A stretch of DNA of 64,000 nucleotides from Alcanivorax profundi (GTDB lineage: Bacteria > Pseudomonadota > Gammaproteobacteria > Pseudomonadales > Alcanivoracaceae): contig NZ_QYYA01000001.1 of the NCBI RefSeq assembly GCF_003597125.1, positions 868,001 through 932,000 on the forward strand, written 5' to 3'. The notes under the pieces are model-generated. The model was not told the origin of the DNA and ran no database searches. It saw only the letters and a list, made by a program, of their open reading frames with translations. Below, piece by piece: positions 45,911-54,811 of the stretch. Position 1 is the stretch's first letter, and each line of letters begins with the position of its first letter. The position numbers and the translations under genes are program-made.

Positions 45911-46732
45911 TTATTTGAGCAGCCATTTGCGTACACCCCGACGGCGGGCTCCGGCCCTTTGCTCCTCAAGATCGGCCAGCATGGACTCGATAGACGCAGA
46001 CACTTTGTCGCGCAAGTCCCAGCACGCGTTCTTGTCCCCTTCCCTACCTGCATAGTCAGTGGTGGGGATCGGTTTGCCAATCTGAAACCAGAGGGGTTCA
46101 GGCTTGGGCAGCAAGGTGGGGCCCAGCCCCCGGCTCAATGGCATGAAGGTGTCGCCATCACGCAAAAGATTGTCCACGGGCTTGCGCTTGAGCAGCCATT
46201 TGCCCAGCCGTGAGCGTTTGAAATCCTGGCTGTCATAGAGAATCTTGTACGTCATGTCGCAGCCCGCAGAGGCAAACGGGATGATGTCATAACCATGCTG
46301 GATGGCCATCCGGGCAAATCCGGTCCGTTGCTTCCACACCAACTTGTGGATCTCGTCCTTGCGCATGGCCACCTCACGAGCACCACCGGGGAACACCAGC
46401 ACATGCTGACCCGATTCCATCAATTGGGTGCAATTTGCCGGTGTGCCTTCCACCGCGCCCCAACGGGTCAGCAGCTTGCCCCAACCCGGCACATCAAAAT
46501 GCAGCCGGTCACCCAGTGCGCGAGGGAAAACACCCGTCTGGCGATAGAGCTCGAGCACAAAAAGAGGGGAATCGATCAGGCCATACAGCCCGTGGTTACC
46601 CACAAACAGCGCCGGTCGCTGGGCATCAACATTTTCTGCCCCATGCAAGACCGGGGAAAAGTACCACTTCTGAATGCGCAGAATGCGTTCCATCAAGGCA
46701 ACGGGTGGCGGGGAAAATGACGAACTTTTCAT
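45911..46732 (-). CDS. Lysophospholipid/DAG acyltransferase-family protein
   Basis: A 273-residue PlsC-superfamily acyltransferase. The HX4D-type box reads GNHGLYGLID (about 48-57), followed by FPGGAREVAMRKDE (FPEG-like, about 115-128), an acceptor pattern seen in DAGAT-like bacterial enzymes. The N-terminus is weakly hydrophobic. It is the first gene of the minus-strand acyltransferase-AGPS-glpD-kinase group, 93 bp upstream of the AGPS-like gene. Substrate unknown. Confidence 0.82.
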   Translation of the reverse strand: MKSSSFSPPPVALMERILRIQKWYFSPVLHGAENVDAQRPALFVGNHGLYGLIDSPLFVLELYRQTGVFPRALGDRLHFDVPGWGKLLTRWGAVEGTPANCTQLMESGQHVLVFPGGAREVAMRKDEIHKLVWKQRTGFARMAIQHGYDIIPFASAGCDMTYKILYDSQDFKRSRLGKWLLKRKPVDNLLRDGDTFMPLSRGLGPTLLPKPEPLWFQIGKPIPTTDYAGREGDKNACWDLRDKVSASIESMLADLEEQRAGARRRGVRKWLLK

Positions 46733-46870
46733 CCAGGGTCCTGTCTTTGTCAGTACCGATTGGCAAACTTGAGACGCGGCACTTTACCAGCTTTTACACG
46801 GTCGCTATGGTTCATTGAGGACTAAAGCGTTAAAAAAAACCAATAAGTTATGTATTCCAAGGGAGTTTTC

Positions 46871-47536
46871 ATGAAACGTTTTGCGGGTTCGCTGATTCTT
46901 GCCGGCACCGTTGCTGTCACGGGCTGTAGCACCATTAACCCCTACACCGGAGAGAAGCAGACCTCCAAGGCCACGTCCGGGGCCGCAATCGGTGCAGTGG
47001 CCGGTGCCTTGATCGGGATTGCTACCTCTGACAGCGCCAAGGAGCGCAAGGAACGCGCACTGGCCGGTGCCGGCATTGGCGCCATCACTGGCGGCGGCGT
47101 CGGTTATTACATGGACGTGCAAGAAGCCAAGCTTCGCCAGAAACTCGAAGGGGCTGGGGTATCTGTGACTCGAGACGGCGAGAACATCATTCTCAACATG
47201 CCGGGCAACTTGACCTTCGCCACCGACAGCACCAATGTGAAATCCTCCTTCAGCCCTGTTCTGGATGCCGTGGCCGAGGTACTCAAGGAGTACAAGTCCA
47301 CCATGATCCAGGTCGCGGGTCACACCGATAGCACGGGTGGCGACCGCTACAACCTGCTGCTCTCCCAGCAGCGAGCCCAGGCCGTGGCCAATTCTCTGGC
47401 GGGCTTTGGTGTCGAGCAGGTGCGCATGGATATTGTCGGCTTTGGCGAAACCCAGCCGATCGCCAGCAACAGCACCGCCAGCGGCCGTGAACAGAACCGC
47501 CGCGTAGAGCTGACCCTGCTGCCCTACACCGACTAA
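46871..47536 (+). CDS. OmpA-family outer membrane lipoprotein
   Basis: A 221-residue lipoprotein with lipobox LAGTVAVTGC (Cys19). A Gly/Ala-rich region (about 38-78) resembling a glycine-zipper/membrane segment precedes a C-terminal OmpA peptidoglycan-binding domain (about 110-215, with HTDSTGGDRYNLLLSQQRAQAV and REQNRRVELTL). This is the YiaD-type lipoprotein that links the outer membrane to peptidoglycan. ATG with AGGGAG upstream. Confidence 0.93.
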   Translation: MKRFAGSLILAGTVAVTGCSTINPYTGEKQTSKATSGAAIGAVAGALIGIATSDSAKERKERALAGAGIGAITGGGVGYYMDVQEAKLRQKLEGAGVSVTRDGENIILNMPGNLTFATDSTNVKSSFSPVLDAVAEVLKEYKSTMIQVAGHTDSTGGDRYNLLLSQQRAQAVANSLAGFGVEQVRMDIVGFGETQPIASNSTASGREQNRRVELTLLPYTD

Positions 47537-47547
47537 ACTAACGATTC

Positions 47548-47580
47548 GCGGGCAGGCCCAGGCTTGCCCGCTTCTCTCTT
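47548..47580 (+). terminator. Rho-independent terminator after the OmpA lipoprotein
   Basis: GCGGGCA pairs with TGCCCGC over a GC-rich loop, followed by TTCTCTCTT. It separates the lipoprotein gene from ada. Confidence 0.75.
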
Positions 47581-47713
47581 GCATCATCCCCCCCTTCCTC
47601 AGCACGCCCTCCACTTATTCGACTTTGACGTACCTTTGCGGATGTTTTTCGAGGTGACCGGCGGCAATATTGATACCCTATCAATGCAATGCGGTTACCG
47701 CGGAGAGCCTCAG

Positions 47714-48805
47714 ATGTCCCCCAACCCTGCCAGCGTTGACGCTCCCGTGAGCGAGCTGGACAACCTGCGCTGGCAGCAGCTGGAAAGTCGCTTGCCTGGT
47801 ACAAGTTTCGTTTACGGCGTGACAACTACTGGGGTGGTGTGCAGCCCTGGCTGCCCTTCCCGCCTCCCGCGCCGTGAGAACGTGAGATTCTATGAAGACA
47901 TCCGCGGAGCCCTTCAAGCGGGATTTCGCCCGTGCAAGCGCTGCCGCCCCCTGGACAAGGTGGGGAGGGATCTGGGTGCGCTGTTGGCACGCGTCTGCCG
48001 CAATCTTGAGGGATATGTGGTGAGTGGTGCGGACGCCGCGATTGCTGACGTGGCAAGTGATGCCGGCATGGCGGAAGCCACCTTGTTACGCCACTTTCGT
48101 AGCGTGACAGGACTGACTCCGACAGAGTACCTGGCCGCGATTCGACAATGCCGGCTTTACCCGGCGCTGGCGAAGCAAGGCTCCGTACTGCAGGCAGCAA
48201 CTGAAGCCGGATACGGTTCTGCCAGCCATTTTTATCAGGACGCCCCACGCCTGACAGGCATGCCTCCCGCCAAACACCGCAAGGGCGGCAAGGGGGAACA
48301 GCTGACCTTCGCACTTGCCAGCACCGAGCTCGGCGAGCTGGCGGTGGCCGCGTCTTCACAGGGCGTGTGCTGGATTGCGCTGGGAGAGGATCCCGGGGTA
48401 TTGCTCGATGAGTTTCAGGACCATTTTCGCCACGCCACCCTATTGCCACCGAATGACGCGTTCAACCAACAGATTGCGGCGGTCTGCCAGCTGGTTCAGC
48501 ATCCGGAACAACCTGTGACACTGCCTCTGGATATCCGGGGCACCGTATTTCAACGTCAGGTATGGCAAGCCCTGCAGGCCATTCCTGTTGGCATGACCCT
48601 GGACTATCAACAACTGGCAGAGCGGATTGGCAGGCCCACCGCCGCGCGCGCGGTTGCCCGAGCCTGTGCGAGCAATGTGCTGGCCGTGGCGGTCCCCTGT
48701 CACCGGATCATCCGGCGAGATGGCGGGCTGTCGGGGTATCGGTGGGGCGTGGAGCGCAAAGCCTGGTTACTCGCCCGGGAGAAAGCGGCGCCAGAGGGAA
48801 ACTGA
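47714..48805 (+). CDS. ada: Ada: DNA methylphosphotriester repair regulator / O6-methylguanine methyltransferase
   Basis: A 363-residue bifunctional repair protein. The N-terminal zinc domain has cysteines 43, 47, 74 and 77 (VCSPGC and RPCKRC), one of which accepts methyl groups from phosphotriesters. An AraC-type helix-turn-helix follows (about 110-190). The C-terminal methyltransferase carries the PCHR active site (Cys329). Start ATG at 47714 with GGAGAG upstream. The longer frame is rejected. Adaptive response to alkylation damage. Confidence 0.94.
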   Translation: MSPNPASVDAPVSELDNLRWQQLESRLPGTSFVYGVTTTGVVCSPGCPSRLPRRENVRFYEDIRGALQAGFRPCKRCRPLDKVGRDLGALLARVCRNLEGYVVSGADAAIADVASDAGMAEATLLRHFRSVTGLTPTEYLAAIRQCRLYPALAKQGSVLQAATEAGYGSASHFYQDAPRLTGMPPAKHRKGGKGEQLTFALASTELGELAVAASSQGVCWIALGEDPGVLLDEFQDHFRHATLLPPNDAFNQQIAAVCQLVQHPEQPVTLPLDIRGTVFQRQVWQALQAIPVGMTLDYQQLAERIGRPTAARAVARACASNVLAVAVPCHRIIRRDGGLSGYRWGVERKAWLLAREKAAPEGN

Positions 48806-48809
48806 AGCG

Positions 48810-50057
48810 CTAACCGGAGTTTTTCACCAATCGCCAGGCCAGGTACGCCAGCGGCACAGTGAGCCCCATCACCAGCAGATACGGCCAGCGATGATCCAGC
48901 GTATACAGCCCGGTGCCGACCAGCGGGCCAAGAATGAATCCTAACGCCGGGCACGCACTGGCCAGGCCCGCTACCCGACCCTGCTCTTCTGCACTGACCC
49001 GCAAACTGGCCAGCGCCATGATCGCCGGCATGCCAAAGCCAAGCCCAAGACCGATCAACAGCACTGCAAGACTCATGATGGTTTGGGCATCTGCCAACCA
49101 GAGAATCACTGCCCCTGCGCCAATGGCGGGAATAGCCATAATGATCAGTACCGTGGGAGCGGCTTTTAGCCACTGCACCACAATCAGCTGCCCAAGCAAT
49201 GAGGTGATGGCAGCCGCCATCATGGTCAGCCCGAGTGCCCTGGCCGCCCCCTCAGGTGACATGGCGAAATGATCCTGAAACAAAAAGCCTAGAGTCTGCT
49301 GGATCAGGGCGAAACTCATGAACAGCATCACCCCGGTAAGTAACAAATCCCGGAGTCGCGGATCCGCGTAGGCACTCAGACCTTTACGAAGGGTTTGTCC
49401 TAACGAAAGCGCACGTTCAGTGGGCACATGCGGGGATGGCGGCAAGAACAGCGCCATCAGGACAGCCATTAGCCCGGTGATGATCGCGACGCCATACAAG
49501 GGGAAGACCAGCGCCACTGCCGCCAGAATGCCTCCGGAAACCGGACCGACGACAGTGCCCAGGTTGTTGGCCGCACCGATCCTGCCCATGCCCCGGGTAC
49601 GTTGTTCCGGAGTGGTAATATCGGCGGTATAGGCCGCCGCCGCGGCGGGTGTCGCTGCCATGATGGCCGCCTGCAACATTCTGCTGATCACCAACCCGGC
49701 AACCAGAGCAGTACCACTGACCCAGCCATGCAGACCGGCGTCGAAGACAAGCGAAAACATCAACGTGCCAAGGGAATACCCGGACAACCCGATCACCAGC
49801 ACACGTTTGCGCCCCAGCGATTCACTCAGCGTCCCCCATACCGGGCTGGCAAGGGCAAACACCAGTGAAGAACAGCTGATAATCAGGCCGACCTGCATTT
49901 CGGCCAGCCCAGTCGCACGCCCCAACGACGGCAGAAGCGTAAACACCAGCGTCTGCCCCAGCGCCGTGACCGCCACTGCGGCCAGCAGCATGCTATGCTG
50001 CAGCGCTCTGCCCTGTTGCTCTACCGGAACTGCCGGAGAATCGGAATCCTGTGACAT
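48810..50057 (-). CDS. MFS transporter, TetA/drug-efflux type
   Basis: A 415-residue twelve-helix exporter. Its N-terminal half includes FALASPVWGTLSESLGRKRVLVIGL (the motif A loop) and SRMLQAAIMAATPAAAAAYTAD. I use ATG at 50057 (MSQDSDSP); an ATG at 50072 is in frame. It overlaps the patatin start on the opposite strand by 7 bp if that gene begins at its GTG. Substrate unknown; a drug or metabolite exporter. Confidence 0.88.
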   Translation of the reverse strand: MSQDSDSPAVPVEQQGRALQHSMLLAAVAVTALGQTLVFTLLPSLGRATGLAEMQVGLIISCSSLVFALASPVWGTLSESLGRKRVLVIGLSGYSLGTLMFSLVFDAGLHGWVSGTALVAGLVISRMLQAAIMAATPAAAAAYTADITTPEQRTRGMGRIGAANNLGTVVGPVSGGILAAVALVFPLYGVAIITGLMAVLMALFLPPSPHVPTERALSLGQTLRKGLSAYADPRLRDLLLTGVMLFMSFALIQQTLGFLFQDHFAMSPEGAARALGLTMMAAAITSLLGQLIVVQWLKAAPTVLIIMAIPAIGAGAVILWLADAQTIMSLAVLLIGLGLGFGMPAIMALASLRVSAEEQGRVAGLASACPALGFILGPLVGTGLYTLDHRWPYLLVMGLTVPLAYLAWRLVKNSG

Positions 50058-50818
50058 ACCCTTCTCAAACATTGGCTGACTGGCTGGCAGCCAAACCGTT
50101 CACGCTGGCCATGTCGTCAGGTTTTTTTGGTTTCTTCGCCCATTTCGGGGTGGTAAAGGCCCTGCAAGAGCATGGGCTAACGCCGGCACGATTGTGTGGC
50201 TCCAGTGCAGGTGCCCTGGTCGCATGTAGTGTTGCCAGTGGCAGCGGCATGACAACGCTGGAGCAGCGTCTGCTCCATCTGGACAAAGGGGATTTCTGGG
50301 ATCCTTCGCCAGGCCTCGGATTGCTCCGGGGGCAGGCTTTCCGTTCACTGCTGGCCGATATCCTGCCCATTCGTCTTCTTGACGAAAGCCCACGGCCCGT
50401 TGCCCTGTCTGTCTGGCATGGCCGCAGCCAGCGAACCCGGGTGCTGCGTGATGGCGATGCCGTTGAGGCCGTATACGCCTCCTGTGCCGTGCCGCTGCTG
50501 TTTCAGCCTGCCAGTATTAACGGTGAACGCTACTGGGATGGCGGCATTGCTGACCGCCACGGATTAGCCGCGACCTGGCCCGGAGAGCGGGTACTCTACC
50601 ACCATCTGCAATCCCGTTCGCCCTGGCGTCGGGCCAACAGTGCAGCGTTATTGCCACCGATCAGACCCAATCTGATGACGCTGGCCATTGACGGACTGTT
50701 GCGGGCAGGCCCGAATCGACTCAAGAACGGGCGTGTTGCCCTGGAGCAAGCCTATTCGGCAACACAGCAGGCCCTGTCCGCCCCGCTGTCGGGGCGGCAG
50801 GTCACCATACAGGCATAA
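50051..50818 (+). CDS. Patatin-like phospholipase
   Basis: A 255-residue patatin-family lipid acyl hydrolase. A Gly-rich motif near the N-terminus (SSGFFGFFAHFGVVKAL) replaces the classic DGGGxRG, the nucleophile elbow is GSSAGAL (about Ser56), and the catalytic aspartate is in DGGIAD (about 164). Start is a GTG at 50051 (ACATACC follows), overlapping the divergent MFS gene; an ATG at 50111 would remove 20 residues. Lipid substrate unknown. Confidence 0.87.
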   Translation: MTYPSQTLADWLAAKPFTLAMSSGFFGFFAHFGVVKALQEHGLTPARLCGSSAGALVACSVASGSGMTTLEQRLLHLDKGDFWDPSPGLGLLRGQAFRSLLADILPIRLLDESPRPVALSVWHGRSQRTRVLRDGDAVEAVYASCAVPLLFQPASINGERYWDGGIADRHGLAATWPGERVLYHHLQSRSPWRRANSAALLPPIRPNLMTLAIDGLLRAGPNRLKNGRVALEQAYSATQQALSAPLSGRQVTIQA

Positions 50819-50835
50819 GACACCGGGAACAGGCC

Positions 50836-51948
50836 CTAGCCGGCCTCGTCGTACAGGGGTTTGGACAGCTCTGCCCAGTCAACTTCACCATCATCCACCA
50901 GGTTTTCGTACTGAAGGATACCCAGCTCCTCGAACCGTGGCCGAACAGACTCGGTGAGTAACCCGATGCGTTTCAGGTTAGGCATGATGCGGGTAAACAG
51001 CAGATTGCGGAACTGGGCCATGATGGTCGATGACAGCACCTGCTCTCTGGCCGCCTCCACATCCCAGCCGAAGTGCTCGAACACTTCGGTGCTGATGAGG
51101 CGCTCTCGCATGACGACGCAAGCTTCAAAAGCGAAGTGTGCCCGCTCTTCTTTTTCTTCATGAGAAAGTGTCTTAACAAAATCCTCCAAGTAGTTGACTC
51201 CAAAGGTAACATGGCGCGCTTCATCACGGATCACCAAGTGCACAAGCTGCTTGAGCAATGGGTCCTTCGCCGTCATTTTCAGGGTGTTAAACGCGGCCAG
51301 TGCCAGCCCTTCGATGATGATTTGCATACCGATGAATTTCAGGTCCCAGCGGGGGTCGGACAAAATTTTGTCCAGTAACGCCTTCAGGTTTGGGTTCACC
51401 GGGTAGAGGATGCCGATCTTTTCCTGAAGGTAACGGGTAAAGGCCTCCACATGCCGTGCCTCATCAAAAGTCTGGCTCGCAGCATAGAGCTTGGCATCAT
51501 AGGTGGGTGCGCAGCTTGCCAACTGCGAGGCGACCAGCAAGGCGCCCTGCTCACCATGCATGAACTGGGCGAGCATCCAGGCAAGGTTGTGCCAGCCAAA
51601 ACGCAGTTTTTCCTCGTCGCTTAGTGCTTCAAACACCGGCCAGCCGTTGAACGGATTGAAAGACTGGTCCATGGGGATTTCAGAACGGGGGAAATCCTGG
51701 CTCCAGTCCAGGTCCATATCCGCATTCCAGTTCAGTTCCTTGCCGAGCCGGTAGAGCTTGCGGATCCGGCCATCCGCAGAGGAATAGTCCCAGTTGTAGT
51801 GACCCGTCAGTGGGGTCTGGAAGATTTCGACAATGTCATCCACGTGCTCAGCGGACAGTTTGTCTTCGATGTCGTCAGCCCCGGGGCCATCCCAGTTCTG
51901 GTAAATGCTGACCTGTGTCGGAGGAGCGGAGACTCTGGTTATTTTCAT
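50836..51948 (-). CDS. Ferritin-like diiron oxidase, unknown substrate
   Basis: A 370-residue helical protein with a ferritin-like diiron site. The metal ligands are visible as EQGALL (about 133), DEARHVEAF (about 163-171), a Glu in IEGLALA and a second DEARHVTFG (about 249-257), i.e. the E-ExxH-E-ExxH pattern. Members include p-aminobenzoate N-oxygenases and ribonucleotide-reductase-R2-like enzymes; I cannot assign the substrate. It starts at an ATG and is followed downstream by the patatin (convergent). MITE copy 2 lies 115 bp upstream. Confidence 0.8.
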   Translation of the reverse strand: MKITRVSAPPTQVSIYQNWDGPGADDIEDKLSAEHVDDIVEIFQTPLTGHYNWDYSSADGRIRKLYRLGKELNWNADMDLDWSQDFPRSEIPMDQSFNPFNGWPVFEALSDEEKLRFGWHNLAWMLAQFMHGEQGALLVASQLASCAPTYDAKLYAASQTFDEARHVEAFTRYLQEKIGILYPVNPNLKALLDKILSDPRWDLKFIGMQIIIEGLALAAFNTLKMTAKDPLLKQLVHLVIRDEARHVTFGVNYLEDFVKTLSHEEKEERAHFAFEACVVMRERLISTEVFEHFGWDVEAAREQVLSSTIMAQFRNLLFTRIMPNLKRIGLLTESVRPRFEELGILQYENLVDDGEVDWAELSKPLYDEAG

Positions 51949-52062
51949 TGGGCACCTTCTTCCGTGGTTGCGTAGCGTTCTTCAACGCTAGGCCGATCCT
52001 GAAAGGTGGACAATGTCGCGGGATGACAATTACAGGCGCCGCTGGCGGGAAATCACAATCAA

Positions 52063-52357
52063 GGAGCCTCTGAATAACTCCTTGCGTACTCAGCGTGGCC
52101 TGAAGCGTGCAGCAGTTGTGCCTTGTCTCGACGGGAAGGGTGGTTCCCTTTTCAAGAGGCAAGGCACAGCTGATGGGCGCTTCAGGCCGCGCCCTCCGGG
52201 TCTTCCAGGCTGATCCACGCTCGTTGTTGCCTGTATTTGAAGGTATGAGTCTCGACAGGCAACCAGCATGCCTTCAAAAGTGCGCCCCTATTTACCTTGG
52301 CCGAGGGGGTGAATCAGCCTGAAAGACTGAGCATGCAAGGAGTTATTCAGAGGCTCC
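52063..52357 (-). repeat. MITE-like element, copy 2 (inverted relative to copy 1)
   Basis: Terminal inverted repeats of 23 bp (GGAGCCTCTGAATAACTCCT... at 52063-52085 and complement at 52335-52357). The interior is homologous, in reverse orientation, to the repeat at 14694-14993. A hairpin domain spans 52097-52188 (GGCCTGAAGCG with CGCTTCAGGCC), with inner arms TGTGCCTTG (52117-52125) and CAAGGCACA (52160-52168). No transposase. Possible flanks TCAA/TTAA differ by one base. Confidence 0.87.
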
Positions 52358-52396
52358 TTAACCCCCGAGCCGCCGCAGCGGCTCGGGAGACGCGGT

Positions 52397-52843
52397 TCAG
52401 GCGTCTTCGGACAACAGGAAATGGGCGCGGGCAATGGTAATCGGCTCCTGGCGGTTCTTTTGCCAGGCACTGATATGGACATTGGCGATACGACGCCCCT
52501 GCCGGGTGATGCGGCACTCCGCGTAAGTATCACGAAAATGCCCGGCGCGCAGGTAATCGATGGTGAAATCGATAGTTTTGGGGACCCGTGGCTCCCCCAT
52601 TTGCAGCAGAATGAAGATGATCGCTGCCTGCTCCATAAAGCCGGCCACCGCACCGCCATGCAAGGCTGGCAGTGTCGGGTTGCCAATCACGTTGTCATTC
52701 TTGGGCAGCACAAAGGTCAGTTCATCGCCCTGCGCGACCACCTGGATCCCCAGAAAACGGGCGTAAGGAACCCGGTCAACCAGCTCCTGGTAATCGGTGG
52801 CACCGCTACGGCATTCATCAATCAGAGTCTTGAGCGCTTTCAT
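52397..52843 (-). CDS. PaaI-family thioesterase
   Basis: A 148-residue hot-dog-fold acyl-CoA thioesterase. The motif GGAVAGFMEQAAI (about 61-73) replaces the usual HGG...D..., and TIDFTIDYLRAG is typical. It overlaps the second thioesterase by 4 bp, so the two are transcribed together as a tandem pair. Substrate probably a CoA ester; not determined. Confidence 0.88.
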   Translation of the reverse strand: MKALKTLIDECRSGATDYQELVDRVPYARFLGIQVVAQGDELTFVLPKNDNVIGNPTLPALHGGAVAGFMEQAAIIFILLQMGEPRVPKTIDFTIDYLRAGHFRDTYAECRITRQGRRIANVHISAWQKNRQEPITIARAHFLLSEDA

Positions 52844-53310
52844 TGGCCTACCACCTGCCCGGCTTTGTCAATTTTTAAACGTGTGTAGGTGGCCAGCCCG
52901 GTAGCGATCGGCGCGTCCTCGTTGCCCTCCTCCCAGCTGGTAATGCGAACAAAGGCAACGTGAGGGGTCAAACGGTAGCAGGACGCTTCACAAACCACTG
53001 CCGCTCCCTTCGCCGGGCCGCGCAGGTGGTCGACACGAAAATCAATCGTCGGCGTGATCTCAAAGACAGGAAAGGTTCTACAGGTGACTGACATGCCGCC
53101 TGCGTGATCCATCATGGCGAAGATCGCCCCGCCATGCATAACACCGGTTTCCGGATTTCCAACCAGATCATCACGCCAGGGAAGCCGGGCACGAACCGCG
53201 GTTTCCTCTGCGCTGATCACTTCCATACCAAGCACTACAGAGTGCCGAACGGATTCGAGAAATCGATTGCATACATCCAGACGGGTAAACGGGGGAGACG
53301 AGTCTGTCAC
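52840..53310 (-). CDS. PaaI-family thioesterase (tandem paralogue)
   Basis: A 156-residue hot-dog-fold thioesterase with GVMHGGAIFAMMDHAGGMSV (about 57-76; HGG and Asp) and TPTIDFRVDHLRGP. It is a diverged partner of the downstream gene, which overlaps by 4 bp. I start at GTG 53310, with AGGAGG about 11 bp upstream; a TTG at 53319 is only 2 bp from that site. The pair may act as a heteromeric thioesterase; this is inference. Confidence 0.87.
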   Translation of the reverse strand: MTDSSPPFTRLDVCNRFLESVRHSVVLGMEVISAEETAVRARLPWRDDLVGNPETGVMHGGAIFAMMDHAGGMSVTCRTFPVFEITPTIDFRVDHLRGPAKGAAVVCEASCYRLTPHVAFVRITSWEEGNEDAPIATGLATYTRLKIDKAGQVVGQ

Positions 53311-53641
53311 GGCGGCCAATGCCTCCTGTTGGCAAAGAGCAGATGATGGCGTCAGCTTGAAAGGCGCTGGCGGGCTTTTCGGAGGCGATTATAGCAGTCT
53401 CTGGCGGTCAACATTAGTCTCGCATCTGTCACGCGGCTCCAGAATGCACAGCCACGCCTTTCCTGGATAGCTCAATCAGAAAGTTGTTTGGTCGCAACAC
53501 ACGCCCCAGAATATCCGGGTACTCGGGCATGACAGTCGCCCCGGATTTCGCATGGCTGCTCACTGGAGAGCGACTGCACCGGTGACATTGTCACTAAACC
53601 CCTTTAAGAGCCTCACCCTGTATCAGCGCGGAGATTGATTC

Positions 53642-54766
53642 TTGGCAACCTCTTCCCGATTCAGAACCAGCATGCGAGCCGTTGGGCATATTGTCGAACG
53701 CCGCCGTCACCCGGACCGCTTCATTCACGTGGATAAAACCCCCTGGGATGAAATCTACCGGGACGGCATCATGGCTGTGCGGCATTACAGCCTTCCACCC
53801 GGCAAATCCATCGAGCTCAATGATCAGACACTAGCGATACAACCCAAACGCCACCGGGTGCCTCTGGTGTTGGTCCCTGCCCTGGGCATTCACTGCTGGA
53901 CCTATGATTTGATGCCCAACCGCTCGATGGTGAAGTATCTGATGGCGCGGGGATATGACGTTTACCTGGTCGATTGGGGCAAGCCTTCCCAAGCGGAGCA
54001 CGGTCTCGATCTGGATACCTACGTCAATCGTTGGCTCCCCGCCGCTATCCGCGCGGTGTGTGAGCATGCAGAGGCCGATTCGGTCAATCTCATGGGGTAT
54101 TGCATGGGGGGGCTCCTGTGCCTTATGTACCTGGGTGCCCATGACACCTCCCCGGTCAAGAACCTGATCACCATTGCCAGCCCGGTCAACTTCCATAAAA
54201 GTGGCCCTTTCGGCAAAGCCATCTCGTTAGCCGCTATCCCGTCCATGAAAGCCCACGACTGGTTCAAGCTGCGGCTGAAGCCACTGGATGACAAACTGTT
54301 TCATATTCCTGCCGGACTGTTGGCCTTCGGTTTCAAGATGACCAATCCTCCAGGGGTGGTGCAAGCCTACATGGATTTGATTCGGAACCTCGGTGATCGC
54401 GAATACGTGACTGAATATATGACCATGGGCCAATGGTTCAATGACATGGTTGACTACCCCGGTGCGGTAGTTCGCGAAGTGATTGAAAAAATGATCCTCG
54501 CCAACAGTCTGGCGCGTGGCCGTATACGCATCGGAGGGCGCAACGTGGATTTCACAACCATCAAGCAGGATTTATTGGCTTTCGCCGGCACCACCGACAA
54601 CATCGTCAGTCTGCGGGCAGCACGGGAAGTCATGAATCTGGTAGGAAGCCGGGATAAACGTTTCGAGGAAGTGCCTGGCGGTCACGCAGGCGTGTTTTCT
54701 GGCTCGAAAGCGCCGGATCATGCCTGGAGAATCAGTGCGGACTGGCTTGCCACTCGTTCGAATTGA
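53642..54766 (+). CDS. PHA-synthase-like alpha/beta hydrolase (PhaC type)
   Basis: A 374-residue protein similar to class III poly-hydroxyalkanoate synthase PhaC. The catalytic Cys154 sits in the box NLMGYCMGGLLC, with Asp near 319 (GTTDNIVS) and His near 351 (GGHAGVFSG), in the class III spacing. DVYLVDWG and the hydrophobic N-terminal ITPLVL-like segment are also present. A TTG start is supported by GGAG 8 bp upstream; an ATG at 53672 is possible. No PhaE, PhaR, PhaA or PhaB lies nearby, so its role (storage polymer versus hydrolase) is open. Confidence 0.85.
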   Translation: MATSSRFRTSMRAVGHIVERRRHPDRFIHVDKTPWDEIYRDGIMAVRHYSLPPGKSIELNDQTLAIQPKRHRVPLVLVPALGIHCWTYDLMPNRSMVKYLMARGYDVYLVDWGKPSQAEHGLDLDTYVNRWLPAAIRAVCEHAEADSVNLMGYCMGGLLCLMYLGAHDTSPVKNLITIASPVNFHKSGPFGKAISLAAIPSMKAHDWFKLRLKPLDDKLFHIPAGLLAFGFKMTNPPGVVQAYMDLIRNLGDREYVTEYMTMGQWFNDMVDYPGAVVREVIEKMILANSLARGRIRIGGRNVDFTTIKQDLLAFAGTTDNIVSLRAAREVMNLVGSRDKRFEEVPGGHAGVFSGSKAPDHAWRISADWLATRSN

Positions 54767-54811
54767 TTGCCTGCGCGGGCGATCGCCCGCGCAGACACCC
54801 AACTTGCCTGG

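Noticed and set aside
51949-52162. Frame in MITE copy 2 encoding LPLEKGTT-like peptide
   Set aside because: Equivalent of the frame in copy 1; a by-product of the repeat.
52063-52357. Target-site duplications of the MITE copies
   Set aside because: The 4-bp flanks (TCAA/TTAA and CTAG/CTCG) each differ by one base, so a duplication cannot be claimed.
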